Of a stretch of DNA of 64,000 nucleotides, positions 18,678 through 28,288 are shown in pieces. Source of the DNA: Gammaproteobacteria bacterium (lineage in GTDB: Bacteria > Pseudomonadota > Gammaproteobacteria > JAUZRS01). The position numbers were made by a program, and so were the translations under genes. The number at the start of each line of letters is the position of its first letter. Positions within the stretch are counted from its first letter, which is position 1. The DNA is taken from the NCBI GenBank assembly GCA_030949385.1, contig JAUZSP010000003.1, forward strand, positions 372,001-436,000, in the 5' to 3' direction. A model generated the notes under the pieces. The model was given only the letters and a program-made list of their open reading frames with translations, was not told where the DNA came from and made no database searches.

Positions 18678-20314
18678 CTTTATCAATATCAATGTCGATT
18701 AAGGTAATGGTGTTTTTTAGATCAAAATCGCTGAATAGGCAGTCGAGGTCGGTTTCGCTGCTGACTTTTTTGTATTCGATGCCAAAGGATTGCGCCAGCT
18801 GTTGGTAGTCGGGGTTGATAAAGTCGCAGTTGATAAAACGATCGTGATACTGTTGATGTTGGTTTTTGCGGATTAATCCCATTGTGGCGTTATTAAACAT
18901 GACAATATTGAGCGGTTTTTTATAATTGACCGCCGTCATGATCTCCATGCAGCACATCTGAAAACCACCGTCTCCTAAAATAGCAAAGGTTGGGTGTGGC
19001 TGAAAAAATTGTGCGCCGATGGCCGCCGGTATGGCATGACCCAAAGAGGAGATGCCGGAATTGGGGTAGTAGTGGTTTTTACTGGAGACGTGAAAAAAGT
19101 TCTGTGCGTAGATGATGTTGTCATCAAAAATAACGCATTTTTCTGGAAAGTGCTGCGCCAATTTTTGATAAAAATAAGCGATGAGATCAAACCCCTGTTG
19201 AAAGATGGCCTCTTTGGGGTCGCTGGATTTTTTTAGAGCTTGAATGGTGCGGCTGAGTTGCTCTTTGTGTGCTTGCTGAATGTGATGTTCTGGGGGGATT
19301 TTTTCCAACAAGCCCGTTAACAGGGGTTTGATGTCGCTGCCGATGGCCAGATCGGCCTGAAAGACTTTTTCTAACTGCTCGCTGTTGCGATCCACTTGAA
19401 TAATTATTTTATTTGCCAGCAGGTCGGCTTTCCATAAATAACTGGTGCGTTCATTAAAACTGGCACCGAGGAACAGAATCAGATCGGCGTGCTGAATTAA
19501 ATATTGATGTGCGTAGCCGCTGGAGGTGACCCCCAAACTGCCCAGCGACAATGGCGAGTTTTCACAGACGATGCCTTTGCCTTTCAGGCTGGTGGTGACG
19601 GGAATATTAAGGTGTTCGCTCAGTTCCGCCACCTGCGCTTGTGCTCCGGCTTTGACGCAGCCGTAACCGGCGACAATCACCGGTTTTTTGGCTTGGCTTA
19701 AGAGGCGGTGCAGCCGATTTAAGTCAGGATGATGTTGAACGCTGTGTTGGGGTCTTTGGGTTTTTATCGTATCGAGTAGAGTTTCATCCAGCAGTTCCGT
19801 TTGAATATTAAAAGGCAAGCTGAGCAGCACGGGACCGGGTTTGTCCGAGAGCAAAATTTGGCTGGCTTGGTTGAGCACTTGTGGTAAATAATCGGTGCGT
19901 TCGATTACTTTGTGATAGCGGGTGATGGCTTGAAACAGCGCGCCTTGGTCGATGCTGCCACCCTCGCCGGAACTCTCTTGCAGGCCGCCTTTGCCAAAGA
20001 TGTGGGTTGAGGTTTCACCGGTGAGGATCAAAATCGGTTGTTGATCGGCGTAAGCGTTGGCGATGCCGGTGATTAAATTGGTGGCACCGGGGGCCTGCGG
20101 TGGTGATGCAGGCGCTGATTTCACCTGAGGCGCGAGCGTAGCCGCAGGCCATAAATGCCGCTCCCTGCTCGTGTTTGGCCAATACCGCTGTGATGGGGGA
20201 GTCGTAGAGTTGGTCGTAGACCGGCAGAATGTGCGCGCCTGGCATACCGAAGATGCACTTGATGCCCAAGCGTTGCAGGTAGCGCACAATGAATTCACTG
20301 ACTTGAATTTTCAT
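18646..20314 (-). CDS. TPP-dependent acetolactate-synthase-like enzyme, frameshifted
   Basis: Read across one frameshift, this is a 555-residue member of the thiamine diphosphate enzyme family that includes acetolactate synthase. The N-terminal part has KHEQGAAFMACGYAR with catalytic Glu49. The C-terminal part has the TPP motif GDGGFQM followed by FNNATMGLI. The two halves are in different frames: the GPGATN motif is broken at a run of five G on the plus strand (20089-20093), where one base too many is present. A sequencing error in the homopolymer or a real null mutation are both possible. The weak ribosome site fits an ATG at 20314; a GTG lies at 20320. No small regulatory subunit gene is adjacent, so a biosynthetic IlvB role is unlikely. 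It leads the operon with the glycosyltransferase-like and sulfotransferase-like genes. Confidence 0.8.
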
Positions 20315-20458
20315 AAACACATTTAATGAGGTTATCGAGGCATTAGCGGCTCGTTTTCAGGGTTGCCAATGGTACAACAGTTCATAACAGATGGCAGCCG
20401 TTAGGCTATGTTATTCTTACTGCTTTTGAGCATTGAGCCGTGCGAGAGGAGTTTGGTG

Positions 20459-21073
20459 ATGGCAACAGGTCGGCTTTATACGATGTCTGCTCCTTCGGGA
20501 GCGGGTAAAACGAGTTTGGTCAAAGCACTTTTGCAGTCTGTGAGCGGTTTGCAGGTTTCGGTGTCGCACACCACGCGGACGCAGCGTTCGGGCGAGCAGC
20601 ACGGTGAGGATTATTTTTTTACCGAGCGTGCCGATTTTGAGCAAATGGTGAGTGACGGACGGTTTCTGGAGCAGGCTGAGGTGTTCGGAAATTTTTACGG
20701 TACATCTAAGCAGGCGGTTTTGGATCTTCTGGAACAGGGCGTGGATGTGCTTCTGGAGATTGATTGGCAAGGTGCGGCGCAGGTGCGTCAACAGATGCCG
20801 GAGACGATCTCGATTTTTATTTTGCCGCCCTCTAAAGAAGCATTGCAAGAGCGTCTGACAGCGCGAGGCCAAGATAATGCAGAGGTCATCACGGGGCGTA
20901 TGGCACAGGCTTTGAGTGAAATGAGCCATTACCATGAGGCGGATTATCTGGTAATCAATGATGATTTTGCTCAGGCCTTGGAAGAATTGCAGCATATTTT
21001 GGCCGCTGAACGGCTGCGTTGCACGGTTCAGGGTGAGCAACAGCAGAAGTTATTGGCTTCGCTGCTGGCGTAG
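20459..21073 (+). CDS. gmk: Guanylate kinase
   Basis: Gmk phosphorylates GMP to GDP using ATP. The 204-residue protein has the P-loop SAPSGAGKTSLV (residues 9-20), the GMP-binding region SHTTRTQRSGEQHGEDYFF, and LLEIDWQGAAQVR. GAGAGGAG lies 8 bases before the ATG at 20459, and the N-terminus then matches the family, so the longer frame from 20408 is rejected. It is followed by rpoZ, spoT, ridA and recG in the classic gammaproteobacterial order, linking guanine nucleotide supply with ppGpp metabolism. Confidence 0.97.
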   Translation: MATGRLYTMSAPSGAGKTSLVKALLQSVSGLQVSVSHTTRTQRSGEQHGEDYFFTERADFEQMVSDGRFLEQAEVFGNFYGTSKQAVLDLLEQGVDVLLEIDWQGAAQVRQQMPETISIFILPPSKEALQERLTARGQDNAEVITGRMAQALSEMSHYHEADYLVINDDFAQALEELQHILAAERLRCTVQGEQQQKLLASLLA

Positions 21074-21136
21074 TGCCGATCTATTGCATAGAATCGGGGT
21101 TGGGTTTTTTATAGTTTTTTTTCAGGAGAGTTGTTA

Positions 21137-21397
21137 ATGGCACGAGTAACGGTACAAGATTGTTTGGATAACGTAGATAACCGCTTTCATTTGGTGATGG
21201 CGGCAGCCAAACGGGCGCGTCAAATTGCCATGGGCGCAGAACCGATGGTGGAAGAAGACAACGACAAACCCACGGTGTTGGCGCTACGCGAAATTGCCGA
21301 AGGCAAAACCAGCATTGAAGCACTCAATGGCAGTGGCGCTGAGGTGAGTGAGACCGCAGCTGTGGTCAGCGAAGACGAGGTTAAAAAAGAGGTGTAA
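21137..21397 (+). CDS. rpoZ: RNA polymerase omega subunit
   Basis: The 86-residue omega subunit assists assembly of RNA polymerase and forms part of a ppGpp binding site. The conserved start [20 protein letters not shown] is followed by [14 protein letters not shown] and [14 protein letters not shown]. The ATG is preceded by AGGAGAG; an in-frame TTG six bases earlier is unlikely to be used. spoT starts 4 bases after the stop, so the two are probably cotranslated. Confidence 0.97.
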   Translation: MARVTVQDCLDNVDNRFHLVMAAAKRARQIAMGAEPMVEEDNDKPTVLALREIAEGKTSIEALNGSGAEVSETAAVVSEDEVKKEV

Positions 21398-21401
21398 TTG
21401 T

Positions 21402-23588
21402 ATGGCGTCTACGGATGCGGATGAAAAACGTGTGGCGGATCAGCCGCCCGCAATAGAAGGCAATAATCACACGGAACGTTTTTTGGTCAGCGATCTGTGC
21501 AGCCTACTGGAAAAACGTCTGCATTCGGATCAGGTGAGTGAGGTCTATCGCGCCTATCTGTTGGCGGCTCAAGCTCACGATGGCCAATTTCGTGTTTCTG
21601 GTGAACCCTATATTTATCATCCCCTCGCTGTGGCGCGTATTCTGGCAGAATTGAATATGGATCACGGCAGCATCATTGCGGCGATTTTGCACGATGTGCT
21701 GGAAGATACCCCCATCACCAAAGAAGAGTTGGCGGAAGATTTTGGTGCCGAAGTGGCGCACTTAGTCGATGGTGTCAGCAAATTAACCCATCTAAAATTT
21801 GAATCTCGCCTTGAAGCGCAAGCGGCCAATTTCCGTAAAATGGTTTTGGCGATGGTGGATGACATTCGGGTGGTGCTGATTAAATTGGCCGACCGACTGC
21901 ACAACATGCGTACTTTGGGTGTGATGCCGACGGAGAAAAAACGTCGCATTGCCTTGGAAACTCTGGAAATCTACGCACCGATTGCCAATCGTCTGGGTAT
22001 TTACAGCCTTAAAAATGAGTTGGAAGAGCTCGGTTTTGCCGCGATGAATCCGTTGCGTTACCGGGTGATTAAAAAAGCGGTGCGGCGGGTGCGAGGCAAT
22101 CGCAGTGCGCTGATTCAGCAAGTAGAAGAGCAGGTGGGAGCACGGCTGGCCGATGAAGGCATTGAAGCGCGGGTCACGGGGCGGGAAAAACACACTTACA
22201 GCGTCTATCAAAAAATGCGCGCAAAGCAGCTCTCTTTTAAAGAGATCTACGACATGTTTGCCATGCGGGTGGTGGTGGACAATGTGGATGCCTGTTACCG
22301 CACTCTGGGGGTGTTGCACGGCTGGCGTAAGCCGGTGCCAGGACGGTTTAAAGATTACATTGCGATTGCTAAAGCCAATGGTTATCAGTCTTTGCATACG
22401 GTGTTGTTTGGCCCTAATGGCACACCACTGGAGGTGCAGATTCGCACCGAAGAGATGGATCATTTTGCCGATTCGGGCATCGCTGCTCACTGGATGTACA
22501 AAGCCAAAAACAACGGTGACATTCGCATCAATACCCGCGAGTGGCTCAGTGGTTTGTTGGACATGCAGCGTAACGCCGACAGTTCGTTGGAGTTTTTGGA
22601 AAACGTCAAAGTCGATCTGTTCCCCGATGAGGTCTATATTTTTTCACCCAAGGGCGATATTTATCAGCTGCCGCGTAACGCCACGGTGGTGGATTTTGCC
22701 TATGCGATTCACTCCGATGTCGGTCATCGCTGTGTGGCGGCAAAAATAGAGCACCGTCTGGCACCGCTGCGCTCAAAGTTGCAAAACGGTCAGACGGTGG
22801 AGATCATCACCGCCGCTGGCTCGCGCCCCAGTCCCCTGTGGTTGAATTTTACCGTCACCGCCAAAGCGCGCACCTCGATTTTGCATTATTTGAAAAACAT
22901 GAAAACCGAAGAGGCGATTAGCTTTGGTCGTCGTCTGTTGGAGCGCGCTTTGGCGGCTGAATTTTACTCTTTGGAGGAGTTTGCCACTGAGCGTCTGTTG
23001 GCCTGCGCCAAAGAGTACGGTTACCAACAGTTGGATGGGCTGTATGCGGAAATTGGTTTGGGTAATCGCCCCGCCAGTTTGGTGGCGTTGCAGCTGCTGG
23101 GTAACGAAAAAGAGGGCGGTGAGGTGTTGCCTAACGCCAGTTGTGATCTAAAACCGCTGATGATTGAAGGCGGTGAGGGTGTGGTGGTGACGTTTGCACG
23201 CTGCTGTTCGCCGATCCCGGGCGATGTGATTCGTGGCTTTTTGAGCAAAGGCCGTGGTGTGGTGGTGCATCGTGACAACTGCCGCAACATCACCGAGTAC
23301 CGTCATCAAGGTGATAAATGGGTGCCAGTGGAGTGGGCTACCGAGTGCCGTGGTGAATTTTTGGTTAATGTGGTGGTGGAGGTTGAGAGTCGCCAAGGCG
23401 TATTGGCCAAAATAACGTTTGCTGTTTCAGAGCTGGACGCCAATATTGAAAACCTGAGTTTGGAAGATCGAGATGGTAATACCACCCTGATCAATTTTGT
23501 TTTAGGGGTTCATGGTCGTCAGCATTTGGCGCGAGTGATTCGTCGTCTGCGTAAACATCCTGTGGTGTTGCGGGTGCGCCGCAGTTAA
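21402..23588 (+). CDS. spoT: Bifunctional (p)ppGpp synthetase/hydrolase
   Basis: SpoT controls the stringent-response alarmone (p)ppGpp. The 728-residue protein has an intact HD hydrolase domain, with His73 in YIYHPLAVA and the HD pair in AAILHDVLED at residues 97-98. The synthetase-like domain follows (TGREKHTYSVYQKM and FKDYIAIAKANGYQSLHT), then a TGS domain (DEVYIFSPKGDIYQLPRNAT) and a C-terminal ACT domain. It is placed as SpoT rather than RelA by the intact HD site and the rpoZ-spoT-recG context. The ATG at 21402 is used; the upstream extension to 21348 would run inside rpoZ. Confidence 0.96.
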   Translation: MASTDADEKRVADQPPAIEGNNHTERFLVSDLCSLLEKRLHSDQVSEVYRAYLLAAQAHDGQFRVSGEPYIYHPLAVARILAELNMDHGSIIAAILHDVLEDTPITKEELAEDFGAEVAHLVDGVSKLTHLKFESRLEAQAANFRKMVLAMVDDIRVVLIKLADRLHNMRTLGVMPTEKKRRIALETLEIYAPIANRLGIYSLKNELEELGFAAMNPLRYRVIKKAVRRVRGNRSALIQQVEEQVGARLADEGIEARVTGREKHTYSVYQKMRAKQLSFKEIYDMFAMRVVVDNVDACYRTLGVLHGWRKPVPGRFKDYIAIAKANGYQSLHTVLFGPNGTPLEVQIRTEEMDHFADSGIAAHWMYKAKNNGDIRINTREWLSGLLDMQRNADSSLEFLENVKVDLFPDEVYIFSPKGDIYQLPRNATVVDFAYAIHSDVGHRCVAAKIEHRLAPLRSKLQNGQTVEIITAAGSRPSPLWLNFTVTAKARTSILHYLKNMKTEEAISFGRRLLERALAAEFYSLEEFATERLLACAKEYGYQQLDGLYAEIGLGNRPASLVALQLLGNEKEGGEVLPNASCDLKPLMIEGGEGVVVTFARCCSPIPGDVIRGFLSKGRGVVVHRDNCRNITEYRHQGDKWVPVEWATECRGEFLVNVVVEVESRQGVLAKITFAVSELDANIENLSLEDRDGNTTLINFVLGVHGRQHLARVIRRLRKHPVVLRVRRS

Positions 23589-23622
23589 GTATTTTTTAGA
23601 GCCTTTTTGAGAATTCATTACT

Positions 23623-24009
23623 ATGGCAAAACGAAGCATTATCAAAACCGACCGTGCGCCACAGGCCATCGGTACCTATTCACAAGCGGTCAAAGTGGAT
23701 AACACGGTCTATATTTCTGGGCAGATTCCGCTGATTCCAGAGACGATGGAACTGGTGGAAGGGGAAATTCGGCTGCACATTCGGCGCGTGTTCGACAATG
23801 TGCAAGCGATTGCCGAAGCCGCCGATGCCAGTTTGGCTGAGATCGTGAAGCTGAATATTTTCCTCACCGATCTGAGTCATTTTCCAGTGGTGAACGAAGT
23901 GATGGCGGAGTATTTTGAGCAGCCGTACCCCGCTCGTGCGGCCATCGGTGTGGCGGCGTTGCCCAAAGGTTCGCAAGTGGAGATGGATGCGGTGATTGTC
24001 TGCGATTAA
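23623..24009 (+). CDS. ridA: Enamine/imine deaminase RidA
   Basis: RidA hydrolyses reactive enamine/imine intermediates such as 2-aminoacrylate from PLP enzymes. The 128-residue protein has the family pattern: [20 protein letters not shown], the glutamate-containing [12 protein letters not shown], and [20 protein letters not shown] with the substrate-binding arginine. Its end overlaps the start of recG by 14 bases. The position between spoT and recG is conserved in related bacteria. Confidence 0.95.
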   Translation: MAKRSIIKTDRAPQAIGTYSQAVKVDNTVYISGQIPLIPETMELVEGEIRLHIRRVFDNVQAIAEAADASLAEIVKLNIFLTDLSHFPVVNEVMAEYFEQPYPARAAIGVAALPKGSQVEMDAVIVCD

Positions 24010-26089
24010 AGCCCCAGCAGCGCCGCTTCTGTCTGAATTAAAGGGCGTGGGGCCTGCTTTATGCGCCAAATTGGCACGTCTGAATCTGTTTAATATTCCC
24101 GATTTATTGTTTCATCTTCCTTTGCGTTATCAAGATCGCAGCCAGATTAAAACCGTGGCTCAGTTGCGAGTGGGGGAGGAGGCCTTGATTGAGGTGCAGG
24201 TTGTGCAGGCCGAGGTGGTGCGGCGACGGCGGGCGATGTTGCTCTGTCGGGTCAAAGATCCGACTGGTGAGTTGCTGCTGCGCTTTTTTCATTTTTCCTC
24301 AGGGCAGCTCAAGCAGTTCTATTCAGGCCAGCGTTTGCGCTGTTTTGGCGAGGTGAAGTTGAGCGGTGGGCAGCTGGAGATGGTGCATCCTGAGTACCGT
24401 CTACAGAGCTCAAACGGCACTGGATTAGAGTCGGCGTTGACTCCGCTTTATCCCGCCACTGAGGGAGTGAGCCAAACTCAACTGCGCCGTTTGATGCAGC
24501 AGGCGCTGCTTTGGCTTGAACAGCAGGGAGCAATGGAACTGCCCGATTACCTGCCTGCGGCTCTGTTGAGCTCTTTGGCTCTGCCTTCATTGCAAGCGGC
24601 GCTCTTGTTTTTGCATCGGCCGCCGGTAGAGACGGATTTGGTTCTGTTGATGTCGCCGGAGCTGCCTGCTCGGCAGCGTTTGGTGATCGAAGAGCTGTTG
24701 GCGCATCACCTGAGTTTGACCGCGCTGCGGATGTCGGCGCAGCAGCAAAAAGCACCGATCTTAAAGGCCGAAGGGCATCTTTTTGAGTCGTTTATTTCCT
24801 CCTTGGCCTTTACCTTAACCCGCGCGCAGCAGCGGGTGATTGCCGAATTACGCACTGATCTGGCTTTGAGCCGCCCGATGTTGCGTTTGCTGCAAGGCGA
24901 TGTGGGGTCGGGTAAGACGGTGGTTGCGGTGGCGGTGGCTCTGTTGGCCATCGAACTGGGTTATCAAGTGGCCTTGATGGCTCCCACGGAGCTGTTGGCG
25001 GAGCAGCACGCAAAAAATTGCCGTGCGTGGTTGCAGCCCTTGGGTTTGAAAGTGGCCTTTGTTAGTGGCCGTTTGGGGCTGAAAGCGCGGCGTGAAGCCG
25101 AAGAGCAGATTGTCTCTGGCGAGGTGTCGTTGGTGGTGGGAACTCATGCCCTGTTTCAAGCGGCGGTGCAGTTTTCTCGACTGGCTTTGACCATTGTCGA
25201 TGAGCAGCACCGTTTTGGGGTGCATCAACGACTGGCATTAAGACAGAAGGGCGTTCATAATGGTCGCTATCCGCATCAGTTGATTATGACCGCTACACCC
25301 ATTCCCAGAACTTTGGCAATGACCGCTTACGCGGATTTGGATTGCTCTATCATTGATGAGTTGCCGTCTGGGCGAACGCCGGTGACAACCGTGGCGATCA
25401 GCGAGGCGCGCCGTGATGAGGTGATGGCTCGGGTGGCACAGGCTTGCTTGCAAGGGCGGCAAGTGTATTGGGTCTGCACCTTGATCGAAGAGTCGGAGCT
25501 GTTGCAGTGCCAAGCGGCGGAGGCGATTGCTGAATATTTGCGTGAGGCGTTGCTGGGTTGTCGTATCGGTTTGATTCATGGCCGGATGAAGGCCAAAGAG
25601 AAATCAGAATTGATGGCGCAGTTTAAGGCCGCCGAGTTGGATCTGCTGGTGGCGACCACGGTGATCGAGGTGGGGGTGGATGTGCCTAATGCCTCTTTGA
25701 TGATCATTGAAAACGCCGAGCGTTTGGGGCTGTCGCAGCTGCATCAACTGCGCGGTCGAGTTGGGCGAGGGGCGGTGGCCAGCAGTTGTTTGCTGCTTTA
25801 CAAAGCACCTTTGAGTCAAGCAGCGCGGGCGCGGTTGGCGGTGATGCGGGCGACGAACGACGGTTTTGAAATTGCTGAAGAAGATCTGCGTCTGCGTGGG
25901 CCAGGTGAGGTGTTAGGTACACGTCAGACGGGGCTGGTAGAGTTTATGATTGCTGACCTGCAGCGGGATGCCGCGTTATTGCCAGAAATCAAACGATTGG
26001 CGGAGCTGATGCGGGCTGATTTTCCAGATGCGGTACAGCCGTTGATTCAACGTTGGATGCGAGGTACAGAACGTTATGGTTCGGTTTAA
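23996..26089 (+). CDS. recG: ATP-dependent DNA helicase RecG
   Basis: RecG remodels stalled replication forks and Holliday junctions. The 697-residue protein has the N-terminal wedge domain ([22 protein letters not shown]), Walker A GDVGSGKT at 301-308, DEQH box at 402-405, and the C-terminal helicase motifs with [14 protein letters not shown] and QLRGRVGRG. The TTG start at 23996 is chosen: a stop lies just upstream in the frame, and the N-terminus then aligns with the family ([15 protein letters not shown]). The start overlaps ridA, suggesting coupling. Confidence 0.96.
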   Translation: MSAIKAPAAPLLSELKGVGPALCAKLARLNLFNIPDLLFHLPLRYQDRSQIKTVAQLRVGEEALIEVQVVQAEVVRRRRAMLLCRVKDPTGELLLRFFHFSSGQLKQFYSGQRLRCFGEVKLSGGQLEMVHPEYRLQSSNGTGLESALTPLYPATEGVSQTQLRRLMQQALLWLEQQGAMELPDYLPAALLSSLALPSLQAALLFLHRPPVETDLVLLMSPELPARQRLVIEELLAHHLSLTALRMSAQQQKAPILKAEGHLFESFISSLAFTLTRAQQRVIAELRTDLALSRPMLRLLQGDVGSGKTVVAVAVALLAIELGYQVALMAPTELLAEQHAKNCRAWLQPLGLKVAFVSGRLGLKARREAEEQIVSGEVSLVVGTHALFQAAVQFSRLALTIVDEQHRFGVHQRLALRQKGVHNGRYPHQLIMTATPIPRTLAMTAYADLDCSIIDELPSGRTPVTTVAISEARRDEVMARVAQACLQGRQVYWVCTLIEESELLQCQAAEAIAEYLREALLGCRIGLIHGRMKAKEKSELMAQFKAAELDLLVATTVIEVGVDVPNASLMIIENAERLGLSQLHQLRGRVGRGAVASSCLLLYKAPLSQAARARLAVMRATNDGFEIAEEDLRLRGPGEVLGTRQTGLVEFMIADLQRDAALLPEIKRLAELMRADFPDAVQPLIQRWMRGTERYGSV

Positions 26090-26116
26090 TTGGGGTATGG
26101 AAGAGATGTTGTACTG

Positions 26117-27904
26117 ATGACAACGACGTTGCTCAATGCAGAGCATGAAAAGACCATTCATAGCATTAAGGTCGGCATGCTCTACAAACAGGGGCTGGCT
26201 GGTTACTTGGTTGCCCTGATTGATGCGCTATTACTGGTTTTTGTCATTTGGGGTCAAGTGGATACCCTCTGGGTATCACTGTGGCTTGTTTATATTTTGT
26301 TGGTTAGCGGTATGCGCATTGTTTTTTGGTTGATGCACTTCTATCGCCCTAATTCTTGCTCTGTTGATAGGTGGTTGAAGCGCGCCACATGGGGGGCCTT
26401 TTTGATGGGGTTGGCGTGGAGCATCGCCGGTATTTTACTGTTTGTTTTGGATTCGCCCTTGCACATGGTGTTTGTGGCTTTTGTGTTGGTGGGCATGGCG
26501 GTGGGGGGTATGCCTCTGATGTCACCGGTACCGAAAGTCTTTTACGTTTTTTCACTGCCGATTATTGTGCCTTTAGGAGCAATGTTCTTTTTTCAGGGCA
26601 ATCAGGTCGGCATCAGTTTGGGGGTGATGACCTGGTTATTGGTCTTGATCATCGTCAGTGGCACCGAACATCTGCACAAAGCCTTGGACAGCTCGTTACG
26701 GCTGCAATTTCAGAACGATGAGTTGGTGGAAGGGCTGCGTCGGTCACGGGATGAAGCGTTGGCGGCCAATCGAGCCAAAACGCAGTTTTTGGCCAATATG
26801 AGCCATGAGGTGCGCACCCCGATGAACGGGGTGTTGGGTACCTTGCAGTTACTGGATGCCTCGCCACTGGAAAATCAGCAACGCGCTTACGTCACCTTGG
26901 CACAAAATTCGGCGGAATCTCTGCTCAAGTTGCTGGACGATATTTTGGATCTGTCCCGCCTTGAGGTGGACAAGGTGGAGCTGGAACAGCTCTCTTTTGA
27001 TCTGAAGGAGGTCTGTGAGGGTGTCGCTGGGGTGATGGTGCCATTGGCAATGAAGAAAGGACTGGTCTTAAATTACGAGCTGGATGAAAAACTGCCGAGA
27101 CGTGTTTTGGGTGATTCCTCTCGGTTGAGTCAGGTGTTGAGTAATTTGCTCAGCAATGCGATTAAATTTACCAGTGAAGGGGCAGTTTCGCTTTCAGTTT
27201 CGTTGCAGGCCACTCACGGGCGCGAGCTGATTTTGCTGTTTGAGGTCACGGATCAAGGCATTGGCATTGAAGCCAGCGCGCAAGATGTGCTGTTTCAGCG
27301 CTTTACTCAGGTGGACAGCTCTACTACGAGGGTTTATGGCGGTACAGGGTTGGGTTTGGCGATCTGTAAAGAGCTGGTGAATCTGATGCGCGGTGAAATT
27401 GGCGTTTCCAGTCAGGTGGGTGTGGGCAGCCGTTTTTGGTTCAGTGTGCCGCTGTCGATTGATCCACAGGTGGAGTTATTGCCATCTCCAGTGAGCACGG
27501 ATGAGAACAGCAGTTTACAAGGCGAGGTGTTGCTGGTGGAGGATGTGGTGATTAATCAGATGACCACCCGTAAAATTTTGCAGTCCAAGGGATTGACTGT
27601 GACGGTGGTCAACAATGGCCGCGAAGCACTGGAGGCGTTTACGGACAAGATTTATGATCTGGTATTGATGGATTGTTTGATGCCGGAGATGGATGGTTAT
27701 GAAGCAACAGAGAAGATGAGGTTGCAAGAGCAGAACGGTGAACGTGAGGCGGTGCCCATTGTGGCGCTGACGGCTAACGTGATGCCCCAAGACATTGAAC
27801 GTTGTTTTTCGTCGGGCATGAACGACTATTTGGCCAAACCTTTCAAACGCAATCAACTGACGGAGAAGGTGCGTTTTTGGTTAGAGCCATCGACCCTCAG
27901 TTAA
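26117..27904 (+). CDS. Hybrid sensor histidine kinase with receiver domain
   Basis: This 595-residue inner-membrane kinase has an N-terminal membrane domain of about six helices (residues 25-200) and no obvious periplasmic sensor. The phosphoacceptor box ANMSHEVRTPMNGV is near residue 233, then come N-box LLSNAIKF, and GTGLGLAICKELV. A C-terminal receiver domain has the acidic pair VED, LVLMDCLMPEMDGYEA with the phosphorylated Asp, and a conserved Lys in LAKPF. No partner response regulator or Hpt protein is nearby. The ATG at 26117 is preferred over 26090. Its end overlaps the convergent unknown gene by 8 bases. Confidence 0.9.
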   Translation: MTTTLLNAEHEKTIHSIKVGMLYKQGLAGYLVALIDALLLVFVIWGQVDTLWVSLWLVYILLVSGMRIVFWLMHFYRPNSCSVDRWLKRATWGAFLMGLAWSIAGILLFVLDSPLHMVFVAFVLVGMAVGGMPLMSPVPKVFYVFSLPIIVPLGAMFFFQGNQVGISLGVMTWLLVLIIVSGTEHLHKALDSSLRLQFQNDELVEGLRRSRDEALAANRAKTQFLANMSHEVRTPMNGVLGTLQLLDASPLENQQRAYVTLAQNSAESLLKLLDDILDLSRLEVDKVELEQLSFDLKEVCEGVAGVMVPLAMKKGLVLNYELDEKLPRRVLGDSSRLSQVLSNLLSNAIKFTSEGAVSLSVSLQATHGRELILLFEVTDQGIGIEASAQDVLFQRFTQVDSSTTRVYGGTGLGLAICKELVNLMRGEIGVSSQVGVGSRFWFSVPLSIDPQVELLPSPVSTDENSSLQGEVLLVEDVVINQMTTRKILQSKGLTVTVVNNGREALEAFTDKIYDLVLMDCLMPEMDGYEATEKMRLQEQNGEREAVPIVALTANVMPQDIERCFSSGMNDYLAKPFKRNQLTEKVRFWLEPSTLS

Positions 27905-28286
27905 GCTGTTCTGGACGCACGAACTGTACTTCTTGTTGGTGCTGGTAAGGGCGGTCAAAGACCAGTTCGATGGCCACCTGTTTGTCATTCTCTGTGGCGA
28001 TCACCTGTTGCAACTGCGGCAGCCGTTCGGCCAGATAAGCGCAGCAGGCGGAGGCAATCTGATCGTTTTCGTACAGCAGCGATTGAATCATATGGTTGGC
28101 GATAAAACGTCCCCGTTGCAGGGTATTGGGATCACGGAAAAATTCACCTTCCAACTCAATGCCCTTTGACATCTTGCCATCCAAACTGAGTAAGTACTCT
28201 TGCTGGCGAGGGGGAATGGTCACGCTGTTACGGTCGTAATCGAGAATGGCATCGCCATTCACAACCACGGTTAAAGTTAATTTCAT
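27897..28286 (-). CDS. Conserved-looking protein of unknown function
   Basis: This is a 129-residue soluble protein that I do not recognise. It begins with a beta-rich stretch (MKLTLTVVVNGDAILDYDRN), has a central KMSKGIELEGEFFRDPNTLQ, and a helical Gln-rich end. It has no signal or membrane helix. It follows yaaA with a 2-base gap and so is the last gene of the minus-strand met operon. Its 3' end overlaps the end of the histidine kinase on the other strand. The size, start and operon position argue that it is real. Confidence 0.75.
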   Translation of the reverse strand: MKLTLTVVVNGDAILDYDRNSVTIPPRQQEYLLSLDGKMSKGIELEGEFFRDPNTLQRGRFIANHMIQSLLYENDQIASACCAYLAERLPQLQQVIATENDKQVAIELVFDRPYQHQQEVQFVRPEQLN

Positions 28287-28288
28287 GT

